From contig JAGWNV010000149.1 in the NCBI GenBank assembly GCA_028872975.1, forward strand, positions 1 to 6,558: DNA of 6,558 nt, written 5' to 3'. Below the pieces are notes generated by a model, which was given only the letters and a program-made list of their open reading frames with translations, was not told where the DNA came from and ran no database searches. Shown here piece by piece: positions 1 to 5,676 of the stretch. A program made the position numbers and the translations under genes. Source of the stretch: Acidobacteriota bacterium. GTDB taxonomy: Bacteria > Actinomycetota > Acidimicrobiia > Acidimicrobiales > UBA8190. Each line of letters starts with the position of its first letter. Position 1 is the first letter of the stretch.

Positions 1-59
1 GCGACCTCCGCCGCCGTCACCAGCTGCTCGCGGTCGCTGCGCTCGGTGTAGGTCGCCAC
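1..59 (-). CDS. N-terminal fragment of an unidentified protein (runs off the left edge)
   Basis: Only the first 19 codons lie in the window. Reading leftward from a GTG at 59-57 gives VATYTERSDREQLVTAAEV. The start is supported by a GGAGG Shine-Dalgarno core at 68-64, 4 bases before the GTG, and by a TACGGT -10-like box at 96-91. The fragment is hydrophilic with no signal peptide, so the protein probably begins in the cytoplasm. It is divergent from the amidase gene. The fragment is too short to assign a family, and I do not recognise it. Confidence 0.5.
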   Translation of the reverse strand, partial: MATYTERSDREQLVTAAEV

Positions 60-90
60 CGTTCCTCCGGTCCCTCTCGCCTCGCCGGCC

Positions 91-96
91 ACCGTA
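91..96 (-). promoter_or_regulatory. Putative -10 box (TACGGT) for the leftward partial gene
   Basis: TACGGT on the minus strand fits the actinobacterial TANNNT -10 pattern, which is uncommon by chance in DNA this GC-rich. It would give a leader of roughly 25 bases containing the GGAGG site before the GTG at 59. No convincing -35 hexamer is visible, so this rests on the -10 box and its position only. Confidence 0.35.
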
Positions 97-148
97 GCTT
101 GCCCGCCGCGGCGCCCACCATCTCCCGGCCGCCGCCGGGGCCCGGCGC

Positions 149-154
149 TAGGGT
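149..154 (+). promoter_or_regulatory. Putative -10 box (TAGGGT) giving a leaderless amidase mRNA
   Basis: TAGGGT ends 6 bases before the GTG start at 161. A TANNNT box at this distance would place transcription initiation on or next to the start codon. Leaderless mRNAs with this layout are common in Actinobacteria. No Shine-Dalgarno sequence precedes this GTG, which agrees with leaderless translation. No clear -35 element is seen. Confidence 0.45.
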
Positions 155-160
155 CCGGCC

Positions 161-1609
161 GTGCCCGAACCCTTCGACCTGGACGCCACCGCCCAGGCCG
201 CCGCCGTCCGCAGCGGCGACGTCTCGCCCGCCGAGCTCACCGAGGAGTCCCTGGCGCGCATCGACAGGCTCGACCCCGAGCTGCACGCAGTCGTCCACCG
301 GCTCGACGACAAGGCGCGCGCCGCCGCCCGCGGCCCGCTCCCCGACGGGCCGTTCCGGGGGGTGCCCATCCTCGTGAAGGACCTCACCGCCCACAGCGCC
401 GGGGATCCCTTCCACGAGGGCATGCGGGCCCTGCGCGACGCCGGGCACCGCGAGCCCGACGACAGCTTCCTGGTCGGCCGCCTCCGCGGCGCCGGCTTCG
501 TGCTGGTGGGGCGGACCAACACCCCGGAGATGGGGATCGTGCCCACCACAGAGCCCCTCGCCTACGGGGCGACCCACAACCCCTGGGACACCACCCGCTC
601 GGCCGGGGGGTCGAGCGGCGGCTCCGGGGCGGCGGTGGCGGCGGGGATGGTGGCCCTCGCCCACGGCAACGACGGGGGCGGCTCGATCCGCATCCCCTCG
701 AGCGTCTGCGGCCTCTACGGCCTGAAGCCGTCGCGGGGCCGGACGTCGCTCGGGCCGCAGTTCGGCGAGGTCTGGGCCGGCTTCGAGGCCGAGCACGTCC
801 TCACCCGCTCGGTGCGCGACAGCGCCGGGGTCCTCGACGTCCTGGCCGGGCCCATGCCGGGCGACCCCTACACGGCCCCGCCGCCGGCCCGGGCCTTCGC
901 CGAGGCCGCCACCGGCGGGGCCGGGCGCCTGCGGATCGGGGTCTGCGCCGCCGACCCCACCGGCGCCACCGAGGTCCGTCCCGAGTGCCGGGCGGCCGTC
1001 GAGGCGACCGCCGCGCTCCTGGAAGGGCTCGGCCACGAGGTGGAGGAATCCTGGCCGGCCGGACTGGCCGCAGCGGAGTTCGTGGCGAACTTCATCACCG
1101 TCTTCACCGGCTACGTGGAATGGTGCTTGGAGGACGCGGCCGGCCGCATCGGGCGGCCCGTGGACGCGGCGGGCTGCGAGCCGCTCACGTGGGCGCTGGC
1201 CGAGATGTCCCGGGGGTCCTCGCCGGGGAGGTACCTGGCCGCCGTGCAGGCGCTCCACGCCTTCGGCCGGGCCGTGCGGTCCTGGTGGGAGGTCGACGGC
1301 TGGGACCTGCTCCTCACCCCCACCGTGCCCGAACCGGCCTGGCCGCTCGGCCAGTTCACCGCCCCCGACGACAACCCGCTCGCCCCCCTGTTCCGCGCTG
1401 CGCAGATCGTCCCCTTCACCGCCCCGTTCAACGTGACCGGCCAGCCGGCCGCCTCGCTGCCGCTGCACTGGAGCCCCGGCGGGCTCCCCGTCGGTGTCCA
1501 GCTGGTGGGGGCCTACGGCCGCGAGGACGTCGTGCTGGCCGTCTCGGCCCAGCTCGAGGAGGCCCGTCCCTGGGCGCAGCGCCGGCCGCCCGTCCACGGG
1601 GCCGGCTGA
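161..1609 (+). CDS. Amidase-signature family hydrolase, NylA-like (6-aminohexanoate-cyclic-dimer hydrolase type)
   Basis: A 482-residue cytoplasmic hydrolase that cleaves a C-N amide bond. NylA itself opens the cyclic dimer of 6-aminohexanoate and is about the same length. The Ser-cisSer-Lys triad is intact: Lys73 in PILVKDL, Ser151 in the glycine/serine loop GGSSGGSG (149-156), and nucleophile Ser175 in NDGGGSIRIPSS (170-181). These numbers are one off from Lys72, Ser150 and Ser174 of NylA as I recall them. Other family-like stretches are GRTNTPEMG (117-125), SVCGLYGLKP (181-190), PFNVTGQPA (422-430) and GVQLVGAYGRED (445-456). The GTG start gives an N-terminus that aligns with NylA, and a leaderless -10 box lies just upstream. 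No signal peptide is present. The real substrate is unknown: the family also contains aryl-acylamidases, peptide amidases and GatA, although GatA is unlikely because no gatB or gatC is adjacent. The residue matching NylA Cys316 appears to be Phe315, which may alter specificity. Confidence 0.9.
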   Translation: MPEPFDLDATAQAAAVRSGDVSPAELTEESLARIDRLDPELHAVVHRLDDKARAAARGPLPDGPFRGVPILVKDLTAHSAGDPFHEGMRALRDAGHREPDDSFLVGRLRGAGFVLVGRTNTPEMGIVPTTEPLAYGATHNPWDTTRSAGGSSGGSGAAVAAGMVALAHGNDGGGSIRIPSSVCGLYGLKPSRGRTSLGPQFGEVWAGFEAEHVLTRSVRDSAGVLDVLAGPMPGDPYTAPPPARAFAEAATGGAGRLRIGVCAADPTGATEVRPECRAAVEATAALLEGLGHEVEESWPAGLAAAEFVANFITVFTGYVEWCLEDAAGRIGRPVDAAGCEPLTWALAEMSRGSSPGRYLAAVQALHAFGRAVRSWWEVDGWDLLLTPTVPEPAWPLGQFTAPDDNPLAPLFRAAQIVPFTAPFNVTGQPAASLPLHWSPGGLPVGVQLVGAYGREDVVLAVSAQLEEARPWAQRRPPVHGAG

Positions 1610-1683
1610 ACACGGCCGCCCCACCCCGCCACGCTGCCCGCAGGCGACTTGGTCCGCCCCGGGCCCCCCACGAGAATGCCCCG

Positions 1684-2445
1684 GTGCGCGGGCGCCGGAG
1701 ATCCTGGACCGCGGTCCTGGCCGTCGGCGTCCTGGCCCTGTCCGGGTGCGGGACGGGGCGTCCGGGTCCACCGCCGCCCTCTCTCGGGCTGCGACTGGAC
1801 CGGCCCATGGCCGCCTCGATCGCCGCCCTGCCCCTGACCGACGACACCGGGAGCCCCACCGACCTGGGCGCCTTCCGGGGCCGGGTCGTCGTGCTCGCCG
1901 ACTTCCTCACCCTCTGCCAGGAGGTCTGCCCGTTGACGTCGGCGAACCTCGCCGCCATGGACCGAGCCGTCACCGCCGCCCACCTCGAGACCAAGGTCGA
2001 GTTCGTCGAGCTCACCGTCGACCCCGAGCGAGACACCCCGACAAGGCTCCGGGCCTACCGGAAGCTCTTCGGGGCCCCGGCCAACTGGTCGCTTCTCACC
2101 GGGTCGCCCCAGGTCGTCGCCCGGATCTGGTCCTGGTTCCACGTCTACTACGAGCGCGTGCCCGAGGGCAGCCCTCCGGCCACGGACTGGTGGACGGGCG
2201 GGCTCCTCACCTACGACGTCGACCACGAGGACGTCCTCGCCTTCCTCGACGCCGCCGGGCACGAGCGGTTCGTCATCGACGCCCTCCCCGACGCCAGGGG
2301 TCGCCCGCTGCCACCCGCCCTGCGCGCCTCACTCGACGCCCTGGGCAGGCAGAACCTGGCCAGGCCGGCCGGCGACGCCTGGACGGCGCCCCAGGCCCTG
2401 GGCGTCCTGTCGTGGATGGTGGGCCGAACCCTCGGGGCGCCCTGA
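1684..2445 (+). CDS. SCO1/SenC family lipoprotein (copper chaperone or thiol-disulfide protein)
   Basis: A 253-residue membrane-anchored protein of the SCO family, which delivers copper to, or reduces the cysteines of, the CuA site of cytochrome c oxidase on the outer face of the membrane. The N-terminus has arginines (RGRRR, 2-6), a hydrophobic core, and a lipobox LSGC with lipidated Cys22, so it should be exported by Sec and tethered by lipid. The copper-binding CxxxC is Cys78 and Cys82 (CQEVCP), and the conserved distal His is His181 in YDVDHED. All three metal ligands are therefore present. The GTG at 1684 is chosen because it gives exactly this signal peptide; the open frame extends further upstream, but only inside the amidase gene. 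No good Shine-Dalgarno site is visible. The gene begins 74 bases after the amidase and may be co-transcribed with it. Unusual points are an inserted Trp-rich stretch (SWFHVYY... DWWTGG) before the His and a C-terminal extension of about 70 residues after it. No oxidase genes are adjacent. Confidence 0.85.
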   Translation: MRGRRRSWTAVLAVGVLALSGCGTGRPGPPPPSLGLRLDRPMAASIAALPLTDDTGSPTDLGAFRGRVVVLADFLTLCQEVCPLTSANLAAMDRAVTAAHLETKVEFVELTVDPERDTPTRLRAYRKLFGAPANWSLLTGSPQVVARIWSWFHVYYERVPEGSPPATDWWTGGLLTYDVDHEDVLAFLDAAGHERFVIDALPDARGRPLPPALRASLDALGRQNLARPAGDAWTAPQALGVLSWMVGRTLGAP

Positions 2446-2501
2446 CCTCTGGCGCGCGGTCACGCCGAAGCACCGCGGGCGGCCGGGGCAACCCACGTCG
2501 G

Positions 2502-2507
2502 TATCCT
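2502..2507 (+). promoter_or_regulatory. Possible -10 box (TATCCT) upstream of the DHFR-fold gene
   Basis: TATCCT lies 28 bases before the ATG at 2536, in a short gap that also holds the Shine-Dalgarno site. It matches TANNNT and would give a leader of about 20 bases. No -35 hexamer is recognisable. If real, the DHFR-fold gene is transcribed separately from the SCO gene. Confidence 0.35.
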
Positions 2508-2523
2508 CCGACTCGACCTACTC

Positions 2524-2528
2524 AGGAG
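2524..2528 (+). promoter_or_regulatory. Ribosome binding site AGGAG deciding the start at 2536
   Basis: AGGAG lies 7 bases before the ATG at 2536, an ideal Shine-Dalgarno spacing. It fixes this ATG as the start and excludes longer readings through this stretch in other frames. Confidence 0.7.
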
Positions 2529-2535
2529 CCTTCCC

Positions 2536-3189
2536 ATGTCACGTGTGCGCATCCACAACTTCTCTGTGTCCCTCGACGGGTTCGGCACCGGCGAGGGTCA
2601 GACTCTCGAGGAGCCCTTCGGACACGCCGGGACCCGGCTCCACCAATGGTTCTTCCCCACCCGCACTTTCCGGGGCCTGGGCGAGCCGCAGGACGACCCG
2701 GGCGGGAGCACCGGCGTCGACGACGCCTTCGCCAGCGGCTGGGACCGGGGCATCGGTGCCGAGATCATGGGCCGGAACAAGTTCGGGCCGCAGCGGGGGC
2801 CGTGGGCCGACCACGAGTGGAAGGGTTGGTGGGGGGACAACCCTCCCTTCCACACCCCGGTGTTCGTCCTCACCCATCACCCGAGGCCCCCGATCGAGAT
2901 GGAGGGCGGGACGACCTTCCACTTCGTCGACGTCGGCCCCGCCGAGGCACTACGGGTGGCTCAGGAGGCAGCCGGGGGGCTGGACGTCCGCATCGGCGGA
3001 GGCCCTTCGACGGTGAAGGAGTTCCTCGCCGCCGACCTCGTCGACTACATGCACGTCGCCATCGTGCCCATCGTCCTCGGCCGTGGCGAGCGCCTCTGGG
3101 ACGGGCTCGAGGGACTCGAGACACAGTTCGACATGCAGTCAGCCAACTCCCCCAGCGGCGTCACGCATCTCACCTTCTCCCGCCGATAA
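2536..3189 (+). CDS. Dihydrofolate-reductase-fold oxidoreductase (RibD C-terminal-like family)
   Basis: A 217-residue cytoplasmic protein of the family usually annotated as 'dihydrofolate reductase family protein', which shares its NADPH-binding fold with the reductase half of RibD. Visible family features are the N-terminal strand and loop VSLDGF (11-16), the helix and loop around VDDAF (61-65), the EIMGRNKFG motif (76-84), the glycine-rich cofactor loop IGGGPSTVKEFL (153-164), and the closing segment DLVDYMHVAIVPIVLGRGERLW (167-188). Its length is normal for the stand-alone members. No deaminase domain is present and no riboflavin genes are nearby, so it is probably not a riboflavin enzyme. 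Most members have no proven substrate, and true dihydrofolate reductase activity should not be assumed. The ATG start has a well-placed AGGAG. It converges on the ABC permease gene with a 42-base gap that holds no convincing terminator. Confidence 0.85.
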   Translation: MSRVRIHNFSVSLDGFGTGEGQTLEEPFGHAGTRLHQWFFPTRTFRGLGEPQDDPGGSTGVDDAFASGWDRGIGAEIMGRNKFGPQRGPWADHEWKGWWGDNPPFHTPVFVLTHHPRPPIEMEGGTTFHFVDVGPAEALRVAQEAAGGLDVRIGGGPSTVKEFLAADLVDYMHVAIVPIVLGRGERLWDGLEGLETQFDMQSANSPSGVTHLTFSRR

Positions 3190-3231
3190 GAGGCCGGCCT
3201 GACCGGGACCGGGCGGCGATCACGGCTGCGC

Positions 3232-3966
3232 TCATGGCGTCCGCCGCCGGAGGGTCGTTGCCCCCAGCGCGAGGGAGACGACGAGGAAGGCTCCGACGAC
3301 GGCCAGGTCCAGGTCGAACTGCGCCGTGACGGCATGCGTGCTCAGTTGCTGGGTCGCATCGACGGCGTAGGACATCGGCAACAGATACGAGACCCAGTGC
3401 AGGACACCGGGGAGTCCGGAGCGCTGCACGATGATCCCGCACAGGAGCAGCTGGGGCAGGATGAACGCGGGCATGAACTGCACCGCCTGGAACTCGGTGG
3501 TGGCGAGGGCGCTCACGGACAGTCCCAGGGCCGTGCCCAGCAGCGCGTCGAGGACGGCGACCACGACGACGAGCCAGGCGTCGCCCCGAACCGTCATGCC
3601 GTAGGGCCCGAAGCACAATCCCGACACGACGAGGGCTTGGACGATCGCCGCCGAGCCGAAGGCGATGCCATAGCCGAGGACGAATTCGGCCTTCCCCATC
3701 GGCATCGTGAGGAGTCTCTCCAACGTGCCGCTGGTGCGCTCGCGCAGGGTGGCCACCGAGGTGACCAGGAACATCACGATGAGCGGGAAGATGCCGAGGA
3801 GTTGGGGGCCGAAGGTGTCGAACTCGTGGTCACGCCCTCGGAGGATCCAGGCGAGGAGTCCCATGAGCACCGCCGGGACGGCCACGAGCAGCGCCACCGT
3901 CCGCGGGTCGTGGCGTAGCTGGCGGAGTACCCGGCCGGCGGTGGCACGTGTCCGGCGCCAGCTCAC
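3232..3966 (-). CDS. ABC-2 type transporter permease
   Basis: A 244-residue integral membrane protein, the usual size for ABC-2 (DrrB/NodJ-like) export permeases. About six membrane segments can be read, near residues 22-42, 52-72, 94-118, 131-153, 161-181 and 219-240. The cytoplasmic loop after the second segment carries the family-typical LRERTSGTLERLLTMPM (74-90), thought to contact the ATPase, and LLPMSYAVDA (195-204) is also typical. The GTG start at 3966 overlaps the ATPase stop codon by 4 bases (GTGA), and a GAGG lies 7 bases upstream inside the ATPase gene. It should pair with the ATPase encoded just before it to form an exporter of unknown substrate. Relatives move drugs, polysaccharides, lipids or antibiotics, and nothing here decides between these. 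Confidence 0.9.
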   Translation of the reverse strand: MSWRRTRATAGRVLRQLRHDPRTVALLVAVPAVLMGLLAWILRGRDHEFDTFGPQLLGIFPLIVMFLVTSVATLRERTSGTLERLLTMPMGKAEFVLGYGIAFGSAAIVQALVVSGLCFGPYGMTVRGDAWLVVVVAVLDALLGTALGLSVSALATTEFQAVQFMPAFILPQLLLCGIIVQRSGLPGVLHWVSYLLPMSYAVDATQQLSTHAVTAQFDLDLAVVGAFLVVSLALGATTLRRRTP

Positions 3967-4742
3967 GGCCCGACCTCGCCCTCGCCCGAGGACGGCGCCG
4001 ATCCTTCCCGAAGGCCGCTCTCGAGCAGGGCCACGAACGCCGACTCGAAGTCGTCGCCCCCGGTGGCCGAAAGCAACCCGTCCGGAGTGGTGTCGGAGAG
4101 GATCCGCCCCTCACGCATGAGAAGCAGCCGCTGGCACCGTTCGGCTTCGTCCATGACGTGGCTCGAGACGAGCAAAGTCGTCCCCGCCGCCGCCAGCCGG
4201 CGGAACAACCCCCACAGGCTCCTGCGCAGCAGGGGGTCGAGACCGACCGTGGGCTCGTCGAGCACCAGAAGGCGTGGCGAGCCCAGCAGGGCGGTGGCCA
4301 GCGACACCCGCGCCCGTTCACCGCCGGAGAGCCGTCCGACCATCGATCCCACGTGCGGGAGGAGGTCCACGTCGGCGAGTACCCGCATGACGGAGTCACG
4401 AGATGCACCGAGGATCGTCGCGAAGTACGACAGGTTCTCCTGCACGGTGAGGTCGCCGTAGACCGACGGTGCCTGCGTGACGTATCCCACGCTGTCGCGT
4501 AGCGCCGGTGATCCGGCCGGCTCGCCGAGCAGCTCGATCGTCCCCGATGCCACCACCTGTGTGCCGACCAGGGACCTCATGAGGGTCGTCTTGCCGCACC
4601 CGCTCGGCCCCAGCAGTCCCACGAGCGTTCCCGGGGCGAGCCGGAAGCTGACGTCGTCGACGGCCCGCTTGCGACCTCGCACGACGGTCAGGTGTTCGAC
4701 GTGGACGGCGGGGTCCGTGGGCACCGCCGGCCGGTCGATCAC
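3963..4742 (-). CDS. ABC transporter ATP-binding protein (DrrA/CcmA-type exporter ATPase)
   Basis: A 259-residue ATPase that would power the adjacent permease from the cytoplasmic side. All nucleotide-binding motifs are intact: Walker A GPSGCGKTT (45-53), Q-loop Gln90, ABC signature LSGGE (138-142), Walker B LLVLDEP (158-164), D-loop GLDP (167-170) and switch His195. The C-terminal part (MREGRIL onward) resembles multidrug or polysaccharide exporter ATPases. The GTG start at 4742 overlaps the stop of the upstream reductase gene by 4 bases (GTGA). No Shine-Dalgarno sequence precedes it, so translation probably depends on ribosomes finishing the reductase. The same frame stays open far upstream, but that part lies inside the reductase gene and reads as low-complexity Arg/Gly/Pro, so it is rejected as an N-terminal extension. 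The natural partner is the permease encoded immediately downstream. Confidence 0.93.
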   Translation of the reverse strand: MIDRPAVPTDPAVHVEHLTVVRGRKRAVDDVSFRLAPGTLVGLLGPSGCGKTTLMRSLVGTQVVASGTIELLGEPAGSPALRDSVGYVTQAPSVYGDLTVQENLSYFATILGASRDSVMRVLADVDLLPHVGSMVGRLSGGERARVSLATALLGSPRLLVLDEPTVGLDPLLRRSLWGLFRRLAAAGTTLLVSSHVMDEAERCQRLLLMREGRILSDTTPDGLLSATGGDDFESAFVALLESGLREGSAPSSGEGEVGP

Positions 4743-5578
4743 CGCGGCCGCCAGTCCGGGTGCAGGCCGAGGTCGAGCGCCACCCGCTGGGCGACGACGG
4801 TGCTCCCGTTGGCCACGGTGGCGGCTGCCTCGGGGGACGTGGCCAGCCAGGAGATCACCGCGGCCGGGACGGACGGGGGCGCCCCCGGGTAGCGGCCCTC
4901 GAGCCCGAGGGCGGCCGCGTTCACGACCTGCCGTTCGGTCTCCACGTAGCCGGGATCGACGTTGTACACACGGATGCCCTCCTCGCCGAGCTCGACGGCC
5001 AGGATGGGAGCGAAGCGGTGGAAGGCGGCCTTGGAGGCGGCATAGGCGAGCCCCCACCCGCCGCTGCCCACGGGAGACAGCGGATCGGCGGTGGCCACGT
5101 GGGAGGAGACGTCCACGACGACCCCTCCTCCCGACGCCCGCATGGCGGGCAACGCCGCCTGGATGACCACGGCCTGCGCCACGACGTTCGCCAGGAGCTT
5201 GCGCTCGAGCTGATCGACGGTGAGGTCGGCGAACCGCACCATGCTGCCCGGCCCGGTGTCCACGGCGTCGTTCACGAGCACGTCGATACGGCCCCACTCG
5301 TCGAGGACCCGGCCCACGCCGCGCCGGAGCGACTCGTGGTCGTGCAGGTCGGCGACGACGGCGAGGCCCCGGCGTCCCTCTACTTCGATCTCCGAGACCG
5401 TCGTCTCGAGGCTCCCGGGGAGGGCCCGGCCGGCACCGGTGTCGGACAGGTCCACGCCCTGGCCCTCCCGGAGGGTCCGGGCCGTGACCGCCACGTCGAG
5501 CCCGGCCCGGGCCAGGGCGACCGCCGTCGCCTTGCCGATCCCCCGGCTCGCCCCCGTGACGAGGGCGGTGCGCGTCAT
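4739..5578 (-). CDS. Short-chain dehydrogenase/reductase (SDR) family oxidoreductase
   Basis: A 279-residue cytoplasmic NAD(P)-dependent oxidoreductase with a Rossmann fold, close to the classical SDR length. The cofactor loop is TGASRGIG (8-15). Arg12 in that loop and Arg34 after the second strand (VTAR) suggest NADP(H). Catalytic residues are Asn131 (LLANVV), Ser159 (or Ser158) in VDVSSH, and Tyr179 and Lys183 in YAASK. The segment GIRVYNVDPGYVETE matches the usual post-catalytic PG motif. Two features are odd: the usual NNAG structural motif reads NDAV (103-106), and about 20 residues separate the Ser from the Tyr, against about 13 in classical members. The ATG at 5578 is chosen because it puts the glycine loop at the normal distance from the N-terminus. 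It is the first gene of a three-gene operon and overlaps the ATPase gene by 4 bases. The substrate is unknown. Confidence 0.9.
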   Translation of the reverse strand: MTRTALVTGASRGIGKATAVALARAGLDVAVTARTLREGQGVDLSDTGAGRALPGSLETTVSEIEVEGRRGLAVVADLHDHESLRRGVGRVLDEWGRIDVLVNDAVDTGPGSMVRFADLTVDQLERKLLANVVAQAVVIQAALPAMRASGGGVVVDVSSHVATADPLSPVGSGGWGLAYAASKAAFHRFAPILAVELGEEGIRVYNVDPGYVETERQVVNAAALGLEGRYPGAPPSVPAAVISWLATSPEAAATVANGSTVVAQRVALDLGLHPDWRPR

Positions 5579-5591
5579 GGCGGGAGTCTCG

Positions 5592-5605
5592 CACCGGGAT
5601 CTCCT
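5592..5605 (-). promoter_or_regulatory. Shine-Dalgarno-like AGGAG positioned for an out-of-frame GTG upstream of the SDR start
   Basis: On the minus strand AGGAG (5605-5601) lies 6 bases before a GTG at 5594-5592. That GTG is not in the SDR frame: it is 16 bases upstream of the SDR ATG at 5578. The same AGGAG is 22 bases from the ATG, too far for normal use. The site could act as a ribosome standby or load site, reflect a sequence error, or be chance. Confidence 0.25.
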
Positions 5606-5660
5606 GTGGCCCGGCCCGCCCGTGCAAGGATGCCGGCGGCGGTGGGGAGGACCTGGCGGC

Positions 5661-5670
5661 GGAGGAGGGG
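5661..5670 (+). promoter_or_regulatory. Ribosome binding site (GGAGGAGGGG) for the DUF4389 gene
   Basis: The purine-rich GGAGGAGGGG ends 6 bases before the GTG at 5677 and is a strong Shine-Dalgarno match. It identifies this GTG as the start and separates the gene from the divergent SDR gene by 98 bases. Confidence 0.65.
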
Positions 5671-5676
5671 GTCCCG

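Noticed and set aside
985..1683. N-terminal extension of the SCO gene back to 985
   Set aside because: This part overlaps the amidase in another frame and reads as Arg/Gly/Pro-rich filler. The GTG at 1684 gives a proper lipoprotein signal peptide.
17..1771. Long minus-strand open frame of about 584 codons opposite the amidase
   Set aside because: It lies fully antisense to a gene with intact catalytic motifs, and its translation is low-complexity Gly/Arg/Pro/Ala without any recognisable domain. Long antisense open frames are expected at this GC content.
3190..3231. Possible bidirectional terminator in the convergent gap, centred on the palindrome AGGCCGGCCT (3191-3200)
   Set aside because: The palindrome has no loop and no following T-run, and short GC palindromes are frequent here. 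I cannot support a terminator call.
1494..3329. Plus-strand open frame of about 611 codons across the SCO and DHFR-fold genes
   Set aside because: It is an off-frame shadow of two well-supported genes, with a strongly biased Arg/Pro/Gly composition and no motifs.
3334..3918. Plus-strand open frame of 194 codons opposite the permease
   Set aside because: It is antisense to a clear membrane permease. The charged, Gly/His/Glu-rich translation is the usual mirror image of a hydrophobic coding sequence.
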